From Epilithonimonas hominis (GTDB lineage: Bacteria; Bacteroidota; Bacteroidia; Flavobacteriales; Weeksellaceae), in NCBI RefSeq assembly GCF_003730015.1, contig NZ_RJTU01000071.1, positions 43,760-107,759 of the forward strand: 64,000 nt of DNA. Direction: 5' to 3'. Numbering within the stretch: the stretch's first letter is position 1; each line of letters begins with the position of its first letter. Under the pieces are notes generated by a model. The model had not been told where the DNA came from. It was given only the letters and a program-made list of their open reading frames with translations, and did no database searches. Positions 53,220 to 62,424 of the stretch are shown here, in pieces. A program made the translations under genes and the position numbers.

Positions 53220-54167
53220 ATGAAAATTCTTCAACTCGATAAAAATCATCCATTAATCTCCGAACAATTGACAGCAAAAGGTTTTGTTGTAGAAGAAGAC
53301 CATTCTTCGACCTATGATGAGGTTTTGGAAAAAATCATTGATTATCAAGGAATCATTATCCGAAGTAGAATTCCCTTAGACAAAAATTTTCTAACAAGAG
53401 CTTCTCATCTCAAATTCATTGCGAGAGTTGGCGCAGGAATGGAAAATATCGATATTGAAACAGCTGAGAATTTAGGAATTAAATTAATTAATTCGCCCGA
53501 AGGTAACCGTGATTCTGTCGCCGAACACGTGGTTGGGATGTTGTTGATTCTAATGAACAGATTATTCATTGCGTCTAATGAAGTGAAAAACGGAATCTGG
53601 AAACGTGAAGAAAATCGTGGCGATGAATTGCTTGGGAAAACTTTCGGAATCATCGGTTACGGAAATATGGGAAAAGCGACAGCTAAAAGGCTTTCTGGTT
53701 TTGGGGTCGAGGTTATTTTCCACGATATTTTACCTAATCTTTCCGATGAATTTGCAACGCAGGTTTCTTTGGAAGAGCTTCAAGAAAGAGCGCATATTTT
53801 GAGCCTTCATATTCCTTTGACAGATGAAACTCATTATTTGGTTGATGAAGAATTCATTTCGAAAATGGAAAAGAATTTCTATTTTGTCAATACAGCTCGA
53901 GGGAAGAATTTAAAAACCAAAGCTTTAGTACAAGCAATTGAATCCGGAAAAGTTTTAGGTGCTTGTCTTGATGTTTTGGAATACGAAAAGTCTTCTTTTG
54001 AAAATCTTGAAACTTCGACTTCGCTCAGTACAAAGGAAAATCAGGATTTAAAATATTTATTAAATTCTGAAAAAGTGATTATTACGCCACATATTGGAGG
54101 CTGGACAAGTCAAAGTAAAATCAAATTAGCTCAGTTTATTGTAGATAAGATTTTGTATTATTCTTAA
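53220..54167 (+). CDS. D-2-hydroxyacid dehydrogenase (phosphoglycerate dehydrogenase-like)
   Basis: The protein (315 aa) has the NAD-binding GIIGYGNMGKA motif (about residues 142-152) and the catalytic set of the family: Arg in VNTARGK, a glutamate before the last helix and His in TPHIGGWT. It oxidises or reduces a 2-hydroxy acid; 3-phosphoglycerate is the likeliest substrate by its similarity to the SerA core, but no ACT domain is present. It stands alone between terminators. Confidence 0.88.
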   Translation: MKILQLDKNHPLISEQLTAKGFVVEEDHSSTYDEVLEKIIDYQGIIIRSRIPLDKNFLTRASHLKFIARVGAGMENIDIETAENLGIKLINSPEGNRDSVAEHVVGMLLILMNRLFIASNEVKNGIWKREENRGDELLGKTFGIIGYGNMGKATAKRLSGFGVEVIFHDILPNLSDEFATQVSLEELQERAHILSLHIPLTDETHYLVDEEFISKMEKNFYFVNTARGKNLKTKALVQAIESGKVLGACLDVLEYEKSSFENLETSTSLSTKENQDLKYLLNSEKVIITPHIGGWTSQSKIKLAQFIVDKILYYS

Positions 54168-54335
54168 TGTAAAATTGTCAGTTAATTATTCGTTAAAATA
54201 ATCAATTATGTATATTATTTTAACGGTTTTGTTTTTTTTAATGGGATTATATTATTGTGTTTTTAATTTAATGTTATTGAGAGTCAAGTTGTTGTCAGCT
54301 TTATTGAAATAAATTATGTGAAAATTTTTATAGTG

Positions 54336-54352
54336 TTTTTTTTTTTTTTTTT
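54336..54352 (+). repeat. 17-T homopolymer tract upstream of a lipoprotein cassette
   Basis: Seventeen consecutive T are followed by C-TTTG, which resembles a -7 box end. The tract is 33 bases before the ATG of the lipoprotein gene. No comparable tract occurs elsewhere in the window. Confidence 0.95.
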
Positions 54353-54384
54353 CTTTGCCGTCGAATTAATAATTAAATAACACT

Positions 54385-55953
54385 ATGATGAAAATTACAT
54401 TTTCGAAATTCTTATTAGCAGGCGGTATGCTTTTAAGTTTAAATTCTTGTAGAGAAGAAGCCTTTTCAGAGGGAAAAGTTGAAAACACAACATCTCTCAC
54501 CGATTCCAATATAAAAAATGGAAGATTATATTTTCCAAACAAAGAATCTTTAAAGGCTAAATATGAGGAACTCAAAAATCTTTCTAATAAGGATATTGTA
54601 AATTATTTGAGTAACAAAAAGTTTGAGTCTTTACGCCCTATAATTACAGACGAGAATGAAACACAAGTAATTGAGACTATAAAAGAAAGAAAAATAAATT
54701 TATCTAAAAATCAAGGGATTAGTAACAAAGTTGCTGCCCAAAATCCTCCAACTGTAGAAGATGTGTTAACTGATTTGGATGATTTGGAAGAGATAGTTGG
54801 AGATGATGCGTATTCTGCAATGTTAAATGGGGAGGCTGAAATTCAAGTTGCGGACAAGATATATAAATATACTGATGCTGGATTATTTATAACCCCAGCT
54901 CAAAAATATGATGTATTAGTCAATTATCTTGATGCTAAAAATATTTCTCGTAATCTTTTGGAACCAACAGAAGAAGCGGTAGTACAAGAATTTATTGCAA
55001 ATATGCCTTCTGGAGAATTGGTTACTGTCAATGAAGATATTGAATATTATAATTCATTTGTACCACTTCCTGATACAGACCCAGACGGTAACCCAGTTCC
55101 CTCAGGACCTTCAGGACCAACCAATAATCCTTCTTCTGACCCAGAAATTTCACAGATTGTTGAAGGACTTAAAATAGGAGAAATAAGAAAGCCTAAATTA
55201 GGAAATATATTTGGAACAACTTGGGTGACAGATGATAAATATGAAGACCGAAGAAGGGTTAAAGTAAAGTTTTATTCGCAAGATTTATGGTTGGTTTATG
55301 CTATTGGCTGTAAAGTTAAACACCAATACAAGGGGTGGACTGGGACTTGGAGAAAAGAAAATGCAGATAAATTAGGGATTGGAGTTAACTCGATTGCATG
55401 GTCATTTACACATCCTGTTCATTTTGCTCAAGGTCTGCCAGGACAAAGATATTTTTTTGAAGATAAAGTATTTACATCATTAGATCAATATTATAACTAT
55501 GTGAATATGGGGCCTGCAAAAATGCCTACTTTGCCATTTGAAAAGAAAATTGATGGCGTTATAGAATGGGTTGTTAATACGACATCTTTAACTCCGGAAC
55601 AATTAAGAAAATTATTTTATGAGCAAGCTTGGAAGCAAGCTGTAAAGATTGGACAAGCCTACAATAAAAAATATAATAAAGTTGCATTTGTGGTGGATAC
55701 AGGAACTCTAACATATATTCAGTATTTTGATTTTAGCCAAGTTGAGGATAACCAAGATGTTATAGAAAGAGTTTTTGATTGGGGAGTAGCAACACCACAA
55801 GTAACATATACTTTTGGAGGAGGTGTAGGAAATGGAGCGAATATTACAAGTTATGAATTTAATTTTAATCATCCCACTGCAACGAAAGTCAATATGTATG
55901 GAATTGCAAAAAAGAATGGTGGTTGGCATGGTGTTAAGTTAATAACAGAATGA
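54385..55953 (+). CDS. Surface lipoprotein of unknown function
   Basis: The protein (522 aa) has a lipoprotein signal with Cys at about residue 22 (LNSCREEAF). An acidic, helical N-terminal part (to about 225) has LSNKDIVNYLSNKKFESL and DVLTDLDDLEEIVGDDAYSAML. A Pro/Gly/Asp-rich linker (about 232-258) leads to a C-terminal domain with many Trp and Tyr (WVTDDKYEDRRRVKVKFYSQDLWLVYAIGCK). I recognise no family. ATG 54385 begins MMKITF. The next gene starts 4 bases before its stop, so they are coupled. Confidence 0.72.
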   Translation: MMKITFSKFLLAGGMLLSLNSCREEAFSEGKVENTTSLTDSNIKNGRLYFPNKESLKAKYEELKNLSNKDIVNYLSNKKFESLRPIITDENETQVIETIKERKINLSKNQGISNKVAAQNPPTVEDVLTDLDDLEEIVGDDAYSAMLNGEAEIQVADKIYKYTDAGLFITPAQKYDVLVNYLDAKNISRNLLEPTEEAVVQEFIANMPSGELVTVNEDIEYYNSFVPLPDTDPDGNPVPSGPSGPTNNPSSDPEISQIVEGLKIGEIRKPKLGNIFGTTWVTDDKYEDRRRVKVKFYSQDLWLVYAIGCKVKHQYKGWTGTWRKENADKLGIGVNSIAWSFTHPVHFAQGLPGQRYFFEDKVFTSLDQYYNYVNMGPAKMPTLPFEKKIDGVIEWVVNTTSLTPEQLRKLFYEQAWKQAVKIGQAYNKKYNKVAFVVDTGTLTYIQYFDFSQVEDNQDVIERVFDWGVATPQVTYTFGGGVGNGANITSYEFNFNHPTATKVNMYGIAKKNGGWHGVKLITE

Positions 55954-56324
55954 AATTTTTAAAATTAGTAATGTTTTTTGGAATTGTATTTTCTTGCTAT
56001 CCATCAGACGAAGAAATGGAAAGGCAAGTTAATTCCCGATTTCAAGGAGATTGGATTGGTTCTTTTGATGGTGATGAGAAAGGCAATCTTACCTTTAAGG
56101 TTACAAGTACGGGTAATTTTACAGGTAATCTTGAATCTACACAAATTTCTTTTTCCGAAGAGTTTTCGGGCTATGTTCAATCCGATGGTAAGTTAAGTGC
56201 TAATACAAGAAGCGGTTTCGTTTTTAATGGACAATTAGTCAGTTTTGAAAACTCGACTGGTCAATGGACGAAAAAAAATGGAAACGAGACATTAAAAGGA
56301 AATTTTAAAGTTCAAAAAAAATAA
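55950..56324 (+). CDS. Small lipoprotein, beta-rich
   Basis: The protein (124 aa) has a signal peptide ending at IVFSCYPSD, so Cys at about 16 is lipidated. The remainder is a small beta-sheet domain with FQGDWIGSFDGDEKGNLTFKV and GQLVSFENSTGQWTKKNG, a pattern seen in lipocalin-like or avidin-like folds. It overlaps the 522-aa lipoprotein gene by 4 bases (ATGA) and precedes a barrel gene by 11. Function unknown. Confidence 0.7.
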   Translation: MKFLKLVMFFGIVFSCYPSDEEMERQVNSRFQGDWIGSFDGDEKGNLTFKVTSTGNFTGNLESTQISFSEEFSGYVQSDGKLSANTRSGFVFNGQLVSFENSTGQWTKKNGNETLKGNFKVQKK

Positions 56325-56335
56325 AAATTAATACA

Positions 56336-56884
56336 ATGAAAAAGATCATTTTAACGACCTTCTTGTTTTTGGGTATTTATGCTTTTTCGCAGGAAAATGC
56401 ACGTGTGGAAAAGTCCGTGACAGGTGTTCAGGTAGGATTTTTTGGTGCGGAATTTTATAATGAAGCCAGATTGTCTGAGAATTTTTCTCTCAGAAGCCAA
56501 TTAGAACTGTATCCTTCAATTTGGGGTGGCGATATGTACAGCAAAACAGGCTTTGCATTGACACCTGCTATCTCATTAACTCCTAAATTCTACTATAATC
56601 TTCAAAAAAGAAAAGATTTAGGAAAAAATATTTCCAATAACTCGGGGAATTATGTTTCTCTTAAAGTAGAATATATTCCTGATTGGTTTGTAATTTCTAA
56701 TACAAAAGATATACACGTGAGCGAAACTATTTCTATTGTTCCAACTTGGGGATTGAGAAGGAATTTTGCAAAGAATTTTAATTACGAGTTCAAAGCAGGT
56801 TTAGGAGTTGGAAAGATTTTGAAAAAAGGATATTCTACTCAAGTGATACCAGATTTAAGTTTTAAATTAGGCTATGATTTCTAA
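56336..56884 (+). CDS. Outer-membrane beta-barrel-like protein
   Basis: The protein (182 aa) has a signal peptide (TTFLFLGIYAFSQ) and about eight amphipathic strands (VQVGFFGAEFYNEARL, GFALTPAISLTPKFYYNL, NYVSLKVEYIPDWFVI) with a final aromatic-ended strand SFKLGYDF that fits an outer-membrane beta-signal. It is the last gene of a three-gene cassette with two lipoproteins. It may be a small porin or an anchor. No family was recognised. Confidence 0.72.
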   Translation: MKKIILTTFLFLGIYAFSQENARVEKSVTGVQVGFFGAEFYNEARLSENFSLRSQLELYPSIWGGDMYSKTGFALTPAISLTPKFYYNLQKRKDLGKNISNNSGNYVSLKVEYIPDWFVISNTKDIHVSETISIVPTWGLRRNFAKNFNYEFKAGLGVGKILKKGYSTQVIPDLSFKLGYDF

Positions 56885-56906
56885 TAAATTATAATTACTA
56901 GAGACG

Positions 56907-56943
56907 AAAAACCTTTCAGAAATCTATTTTTGGAAGGTTTTTT
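56907..56943 (+). terminator. Terminator of the lipoprotein cassette
   Basis: AAAAACCTTTC pairs, with one wobble, with GGAAGGTTTTT further on (56932-56942), then T residues. Confidence 0.8.
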
Positions 56944-57032
56944 ATTGTTAAAATTTAACAATTCTTAAGAAAATAGGTGGCTTCTAAAGACTCATTTTAT
57001 GTTAACTTGCAAATCCTTAGAAGTTGGCAAGA

Positions 57033-58298
57033 ATGAATTTTAGAAAAGTAATCACCATAGGTTTAGCGGTTGTATGTATTAATGCTTGTAAAAGCAAAGA
57101 GGAACAAATCAATGAAAATGATAATTGCGAATCTAAACTTCCCAATTACGGTAATGTAGATTTAACCAAAGTTTTCACGCCACAAGAATCCACACTTTCC
57201 AACGAATCTACAATTCTTCCTCTCATCAATAATTATTATCAAAAAGTTTGGGAACAAGGCGACCTTAGCGGAGGAATCCTGGTTGCAAAAGGCGATAAGA
57301 TCATCTTCGAAAAATACAGAGGATTTGGCAGAGAAAACATGCAAATGCCAATCGATGAAAATACACCGCTTCACGTAGCATCCGTCAGCAAAACGATGAC
57401 CGCAATGGCTGTTTTGAAATTGGTAGAAGCAGGAAAACTGAAAATGGAAGATGACTTAACCAAATTCTTTCCAAAATTCCCTTATAAAGATATTACGGTT
57501 TTCAGTTTGTTGTCCCAAAGAAGCGGACTACCAAAATATGAACATTTTGACCAAAGTATAAAACCAGCTCCTGAAGAACTGAAGAAAGATTTCATCTCAA
57601 ACCAGGACGTTTTGGATATGTTAATTAAGTACAAACCAGAGTTGGGGCGACTTTCCAACACAGGATTTATGTATTGCAACACCAACTTTGCGCTTCTGGC
57701 GTTGATTGTTGAGAAAGTGACTGCAACACCTTTTCCGGAAGCGATGCAGGAGATTGTTTTCAAACCGCTGAAAATGAACCATACGTTTATATTCCAGAAA
57801 AAAGATATTCCGACGGCTTCGCAATCCTTTTACAGCAGATACAGGCTATATCCGTTAGACAGGCTAGATCTTATTTATGGTGATAAGAATGCCTATACCA
57901 CACCAAGAGATCTACTGAATTTTTCAGTTGCATTATTTTCAAAAGATTTCTTGAAGCCTGAATTGGCCAATAAAATTTTCGAACCTTATAGCAACGAGAA
58001 AAAAGGAATCAATAATTATGGTCTTGGGTTCCGTATGAAGGAATTTGATAATGGAGAAAAACTCACGTATCACAACGGTTGGTGGCACGGAAGCAATTCG
58101 GTTTTTGCGCACCTTCTGAAATCTAAAGTTACAATAGTTGCCATTGGAAATAAGTATTCACAAAGGGTATATTCCGCATTGTCATTATCAGGATTATTTG
58201 AAAATTTCCCTTTCGAAATGGAAAAGTTCAACAAAACGATGAATCCTAAAGGTGCTTCGGCAGAAAGTGATTCTGTTAATGTGAATGCGGGAGAATAA
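57033..58298 (+). CDS. Serine hydrolase lipoprotein, class C beta-lactamase/esterase family
   Basis: The protein (421 aa) has a lipoprotein signal (VCINACKS). The beta-lactamase fold motifs are present: Ser-x-x-Lys in SVSK (about 117-120), Tyr-x-Asn in YCN (about 213-215) and HNG (about 347) in place of KTG, with the HTF loop before it. It fits the EstB/PBP4* type of esterase or peptidase more than a true resistance enzyme. ATG 57033 is chosen because the longer frame begins with TTG outside the signal peptide. It stands alone after a terminator. Confidence 0.88.
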   Translation: MNFRKVITIGLAVVCINACKSKEEQINENDNCESKLPNYGNVDLTKVFTPQESTLSNESTILPLINNYYQKVWEQGDLSGGILVAKGDKIIFEKYRGFGRENMQMPIDENTPLHVASVSKTMTAMAVLKLVEAGKLKMEDDLTKFFPKFPYKDITVFSLLSQRSGLPKYEHFDQSIKPAPEELKKDFISNQDVLDMLIKYKPELGRLSNTGFMYCNTNFALLALIVEKVTATPFPEAMQEIVFKPLKMNHTFIFQKKDIPTASQSFYSRYRLYPLDRLDLIYGDKNAYTTPRDLLNFSVALFSKDFLKPELANKIFEPYSNEKKGINNYGLGFRMKEFDNGEKLTYHNGWWHGSNSVFAHLLKSKVTIVAIGNKYSQRVYSALSLSGLFENFPFEMEKFNKTMNPKGASAESDSVNVNAGE

Positions 58299-58316
58299 TT
58301 TGAGTAGTAAAATAGT

Positions 58317-58324
58317 TATATTTG
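58317..58324 (+). promoter_or_regulatory. -7 box of the frameshifted secreted-protein gene
   Basis: TATATTTG is an exact TAnnTTTG match 20 bases before ATG 58345. The nearest upstream TTG is only 14 bases away. Confidence 0.55.
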
Positions 58325-58344
58325 TTACTAAATATATTTAAACC

Positions 58345-59015
58345 ATGAAAAGAATATTATTTCTATCTGCTTTCGTTTCTACTTTAGTTTATTGTCAACA
58401 AGGGAATGCGAATGTTAATAATAGTCCGGTTACTAGAGAGAGTTTAATTGCAAGAGCTGGATATGTTAATCCACTTGAAACGAAAGGCTCGCCTTATTTA
58501 TACGCAGAATATAAAAAAGCAAGAATAGCTAATAATCAAAAATTAGTAGATATGCGATATAATGCATATAAAGATGAAGTAGATATTATTAATAATGGTA
58601 GGAATATGACCATTTACAAAAACCCAGAATATTCTCCGATACATATTATCGACAGTGACGAAATTTTATATTTGTTAGAGTATCCATACAATGGAAAAAA
58701 AGTAATTGGATATTTATTTGAAGTTAAAAAATTAGAAACGGCGACTCTTCTGATGAGAATATCTAAGACGTATGACAAAGGTAAATATGCTCAAGATTCT
58801 TTTGATAGAGAAAAAGAAAATACTTACGATGACTTGCCAGATATTTTTTATTTTCAAAAAAAGACGGTCAAATTTTGCAACTGCCAAAAACGAAAGATGA
58901 GCTGATCAAAATGTTTCCAGAAAAGAAAGATAAAATAGAAACTGAGGTTAAAGATAAAAAATTAAATCCTAAAAATATGAAAATGTTTCCTCAGTTATTC
59001 AGAGCATTATCTTAA
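58345..59015 (+). pseudogene. Secreted protein gene broken by a -1 frameshift in an A7 run
   Basis: The open frame (186 aa) ends at 58905 with an unlikely basic tail after FYFQKK. One extra A in the run at 58856-58862 would restore a frame reading DGQILQLPKTKDELIKMFPEK and continuing to the stop at 59013, about 223 aa in total. A signal peptide (ILFLSAFVSTLVYCQQ) opens it. I see no known domain. Either the gene is decayed or slippage-controlled, or the assembly has a homopolymer error. Confidence 0.75.
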
Positions 59016-59043
59016 TAATATACATTTAAATAAATTGATTATC

Positions 59044-59076
59044 AGAACTTTAATAATTTTTAAAGTTCTTTTTTTA
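59044..59076 (+). terminator. Terminator before the second ECF sigma operon
   Basis: AGAACTTTAA pairs with TTAAAGTTCT (59060-59069), followed by a T-run. Confidence 0.9.
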
Positions 59077-59185
59077 TTTTTGATGTAATAAACTGTAAGC
59101 TGAAGATGTCTTACTTTTAAACAACCAAGAAATGATGAGGATTAAAGATCAAAAGCTTTTAACCTCAAACAGTAAAACTGAATCT

Positions 59186-59704
59186 ATGACTCAAGACAAC
59201 TTTAAACAAACGGTCTACATACTCAAAGATGAGATGTACCGTTTTGCGAAAAAGTTTTTAATGAGCGCAGATGAAGCGGAAGATGTAGTAATGGATTTGA
59301 TGATGAAATTCTGGCAAAAGAAAGATGAATTAATGGTTGTGGAAAATCTGAAAAGTTTTGCCCTGCGAAGTGTAAAAAATGAATGCCTGAACCGCTTGAA
59401 ACATCACGAAGTGAAACTCGGATTTGCAAGCCAGACAAGGCATCAGTCAGAACTTTATCAGATAGAGACCAATAATATGAGAGAGCAGATTTTGGGATTT
59501 ATCAACCATCTGCCCGAGAAACAAAAAATGGTCATTCACTTAAAAGATGTCGAGGAATATGAGATTTCGGAGATTTCGGAAATGATGGAAATGGAAGAAA
59601 ATGCAGTCCGGGTCAACCTGATGAGAGCCAGACAAAAAGTGAAAGAATCAATTAACCAACTTTATGAATATGAAAACAGACAGATACAAGGATTGGGAAT
59701 CTAG
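59186..59704 (+). CDS. ECF RNA polymerase sigma factor (second)
   Basis: The protein (about 172 aa from ATG 59186) has region 2 (DEMYRFAKKFLMSADEAEDVVMDLMMKFWQK) and region 4 (LPEKQKMVIHLKDVEEYEISEISEMMEMEENAVRVNLMRARQKVKE). An upstream ATG at 59132 would add 18 residues that look unrelated to the family, so the shorter start is preferred. It shares a transcript with the membrane-anchored protein that overlaps its end by 41 bases; that protein is its likely anti-sigma factor. Confidence 0.88.
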   Translation: MTQDNFKQTVYILKDEMYRFAKKFLMSADEAEDVVMDLMMKFWQKKDELMVVENLKSFALRSVKNECLNRLKHHEVKLGFASQTRHQSELYQIETNNMREQILGFINHLPEKQKMVIHLKDVEEYEISEISEMMEMEENAVRVNLMRARQKVKESINQLYEYENRQIQGLGI

Positions 59705-60407
59705 ATTCTTCGCAGGCGAAGAGCTGACGCCGGAAGAGGAATTGTTCCTGAAAAATGAAAGCGACAATCCGTATTTTTCTTTTCTAAAAGAGGAGAAACA
59801 GGAGAAATTAGATATCAAGTTCGAGGAATTCTTAAACAAAGCGACAAAGCAAAATGTCACAAAAGAACCAAAAATAGTAGCACTACCAATTGTGAAAAGA
59901 AAATCTTACACACAATATTGGATGGCAGCGAGTTTAGTTCTACTAATGGGAATCAGTGGATTTTGGATGTTTAACAATCCGGAAAATATTGAACCTCAAA
60001 TTGCAAAACACACAGAAACTCCTAAGAAAGTTGAAACGCCAAAAGTTTCTCCAATTGAAAATGGTTCAACTCAACAGCCAGTTTTAACTCAACAAAATAC
60101 TCAGCCAAAAATACAGAAAGTAGCAAAGAAAAATGCAGTTGAAAATCAAGAATCAAAAACGCAGTTTGCTTATCATCAACCAAAAGAAATTAAAAAAGAT
60201 CAAAACCTAAATAAAGTAAACTCAGATTCAGATTATAATCCGAATTATGTGATTATCAATGGAAAACCAATATACAACGAGCAGGAAGCTATTGCTATAA
60301 CAAAGGATACTTTTAATTATTTCGCAAGTAACGTTACCCAAACTATAAATCACGCAGAATCTGCCCAAAATCAAACCGTTGATTTTTATAGGATTCTAAA
60401 TTTTTAA
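59664..60407 (+). CDS. Single-span membrane protein, probable anti-sigma factor
   Basis: The protein (247 aa) has an acidic cytoplasmic N-terminus (about residues 1-80, RFFAGEELTPEEELFLKNE), one membrane helix (about 86-104, WMAASLVLLMGISGFWMF) and a Gln/Lys/Thr-rich periplasmic part that is probably disordered. The pattern and position, overlapping an ECF sigma gene, fit a divergent anti-sigma factor. There is no zinc-binding ZAS motif (HxxxCxxC). It may sense the state of the envelope with the DUF4252 proteins. Confidence 0.75.
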   Translation: MNMKTDRYKDWESRFFAGEELTPEEELFLKNESDNPYFSFLKEEKQEKLDIKFEEFLNKATKQNVTKEPKIVALPIVKRKSYTQYWMAASLVLLMGISGFWMFNNPENIEPQIAKHTETPKKVETPKVSPIENGSTQQPVLTQQNTQPKIQKVAKKNAVENQESKTQFAYHQPKEIKKDQNLNKVNSDSDYNPNYVIINGKPIYNEQEAIAITKDTFNYFASNVTQTINHAESAQNQTVDFYRILNF

Positions 60408-60485
60408 CATTAATTAAAATCGCTATCAAAGAAAATTCTGAAAATTAGTACTAATAAAGTAGCGATTGCACAGACCAAAATTATT

Positions 60486-61817
60486 ATGAAAAAAATAGCA
60501 TTATTCATCGTATTATTTCTTCTGTCCACTAATATTTTCGGACAAACAGAAGAGCTCAATAAACTCTTTGATAAGTATCAGGACACAGAAGGTGTCACCT
60601 CCATCAAGATTGCGAAACCGATGTTCAAGTTACTGAATAATCTTAAAATCGATAACGAAGAATTGGGGAAAATTCAACCATTGCTTGCAAAAGTTAATGG
60701 ACTGAAAATGCTGATTCTGGAAAAACCGGAAACATCAAAAAATCCTCTCGTAGACGAAAAGAAAATAGAGAAAGAAATTTCCAATTCTCTTAAAAATATG
60801 AAATATGAGGAGTTGGTTACAGTGAACAACCGTGATGCTAAAATCAAATTTATGGCTCAAGATATCACAGCCAATGTGATGGATAATTTGATTCTTAATA
60901 TTATTTCAGAAGACAGTTCTGTTCTGATGATGTTGGACGGGAAAATCTCTATGGATGATGTGAGCAAAATGATGGAGGAGACCCAAAATGTAACTTCCAT
61001 TAATCCTGCAAAAACGATTACTTCATCCACTTTTTCTAAAACCAGCACATCCACTCATACCATAACAGATGGCTCTGGAACGGCAACTTTTACCACCACA
61101 AATAATTCTGGAGAATCCAATGTTGGAAGTGAGAGAAATGTTCCTGCCTTTAGCGGAATAGAAACTTCTTCTGGAGTAGATGTAGAATTCACTCAAAGTC
61201 CAAAGCAAAGTGTGGTTGTAAAAGTAGAGCCTGAGAAGCAACAATACGTCATAACAGAAGTTGAAAACGGTATTTTGAAAATCTTTGTAAGAAATAATGG
61301 CGTAAAGAATTTGAATTTTAATAGTCTTAAAGTGATTGTTTCAGGGCCAAAATTATCAAAATTGGTTACCAAATCTGGTTCGATTTTCAAAGCTGTAAAT
61401 CCAGTTAGCGAATCGAATTTTGCGGCAAGTTGTTCATCTGGTTCACAAGTTTCGGGAAGTTTTAAAATCTCTACAAACACAGCACTGGATGTTTCTTCTG
61501 GTGTAAGCGTAAAAATGAATTTGGAAACCAAATCTCTAGCTTTGGAAGCAAGTAGCGGAAGTTCTATCAAATTGTCAGGAAAAGCAGACTCGGGAGTTTA
61601 CAGTGCAAGCAGCGGAAGTTCTATCTCAGCAGGCGATTTTGTAACCAAATCTGCAGTTGTGGATGCCTCTTCCGGAGCAAGTGTGAAAATCAATACAACA
61701 GAAAGTTTAACCGCAAGTGCAACATCCGCAGCATCTGTCCAGTACAGAGGAAATCCTTCTAAAGTGACAAAATCTGCCAATGAAACGACAGGCTCTACTA
61801 TTAACGCAATCAATTAG
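60486..61817 (+). CDS. DUF4252-GIN (DUF2807) fusion protein
   Basis: The protein (443 aa) has a signal peptide (IALFIVLFLLSTNIFGQ), a DUF4252 domain (about residues 20-170, with EELNKLFDKYQDTEGVTSIKI), a Ser/Thr-rich linker (about 175-215) and a C-terminal GIN/DUF2807 domain (about 218-440) starting at ERNVPAFSGIETSSGVDVEF, followed by a right-handed beta-helix-like series of SSGSxI repeats. GIN domains are linked to adhesion. The same operon has a separate DUF4252 protein. Membrane or surface location is expected; function unknown. Confidence 0.82.
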   Translation: MKKIALFIVLFLLSTNIFGQTEELNKLFDKYQDTEGVTSIKIAKPMFKLLNNLKIDNEELGKIQPLLAKVNGLKMLILEKPETSKNPLVDEKKIEKEISNSLKNMKYEELVTVNNRDAKIKFMAQDITANVMDNLILNIISEDSSVLMMLDGKISMDDVSKMMEETQNVTSINPAKTITSSTFSKTSTSTHTITDGSGTATFTTTNNSGESNVGSERNVPAFSGIETSSGVDVEFTQSPKQSVVVKVEPEKQQYVITEVENGILKIFVRNNGVKNLNFNSLKVIVSGPKLSKLVTKSGSIFKAVNPVSESNFAASCSSGSQVSGSFKISTNTALDVSSGVSVKMNLETKSLALEASSGSSIKLSGKADSGVYSASSGSSISAGDFVTKSAVVDASSGASVKINTTESLTASATSAASVQYRGNPSKVTKSANETTGSTINAIN

Positions 61818-61822
61818 AAATT

Positions 61823-62347
61823 ATGTTAAAATTTATATACATTATCATTTTAGCGATTGTCGGTTTCTTTTTACAATCGTGTATGGTTTCTCAGAAAAAA
61901 GTTCACACCGATTTTTTTGACAATACAGGATTCAAAGAAAATTCGACTTTTGTCAGTATCAATGTTCCCAGTTTTTTAGCGAAGTCCTATGTGAAGCAAG
62001 CGTTGAGAGAAGATGGAGAGAGCCAGGAAGTGATAGATCTTGTAAAGAAAATCAGTGATGTCAAAGTCTTGATTGTAGAAAGTTCTAAAACGCCAGTTAA
62101 AGCAGAATTTCAAAAGTATCTTGCTAAAAATAATTACGAAGAATGGATGTCTGTAAAGCAACAAGGGAATCTGATAAGCCTTAATGCTAAGCAAACAGAT
62201 GACGTTATCAATCGTATGATAATTACTGTAAGAGATGATAATGATGAAACGATTTTTGTAGATGTAAAAGGGAAGTTTACGCCAGATGATATTTCAAAAA
62301 TCGTTAATGCCACCGAAAAAAATCAAATCAAAATCAAAAGGAATTAA
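61823..62347 (+). CDS. DUF4252 lipoprotein
   Basis: The protein (174 aa) has a lipoprotein signal with Cys 20 (FFLQSCMVS) and a DUF4252 domain in which FVSINVPSFLAKSYVKQAL and KVLIVESSKTPVKAEFQKYL resemble the matching parts of the fusion protein upstream. It starts 5 bases after that gene. It is the last gene of the sigma operon before a strong terminator. Its role is unknown; paired DUF4252 genes after an ECF sigma factor recur in Flavobacteriia. Confidence 0.82.
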   Translation: MLKFIYIIILAIVGFFLQSCMVSQKKVHTDFFDNTGFKENSTFVSINVPSFLAKSYVKQALREDGESQEVIDLVKKISDVKVLIVESSKTPVKAEFQKYLAKNNYEEWMSVKQQGNLISLNAKQTDDVINRMIITVRDDNDETIFVDVKGKFTPDDISKIVNATEKNQIKIKRN

Positions 62348-62357
62348 TTATTGAAGA

Positions 62358-62390
62358 AAAAGCCTGCAGATATAGATTTGCAGGCTTTTG
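62358..62390. terminator. Bidirectional terminator between the DUF4252 and porin genes
   Basis: AAAAGCCTGCA (62358-62368) pairs with TGCAGGCTTTT (62379-62389), with A- and T-runs on both sides. Confidence 0.93.
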
Positions 62391-62424
62391 GATAAAATTA
62401 ATTATAATTAAAGTTTCTATGTTT

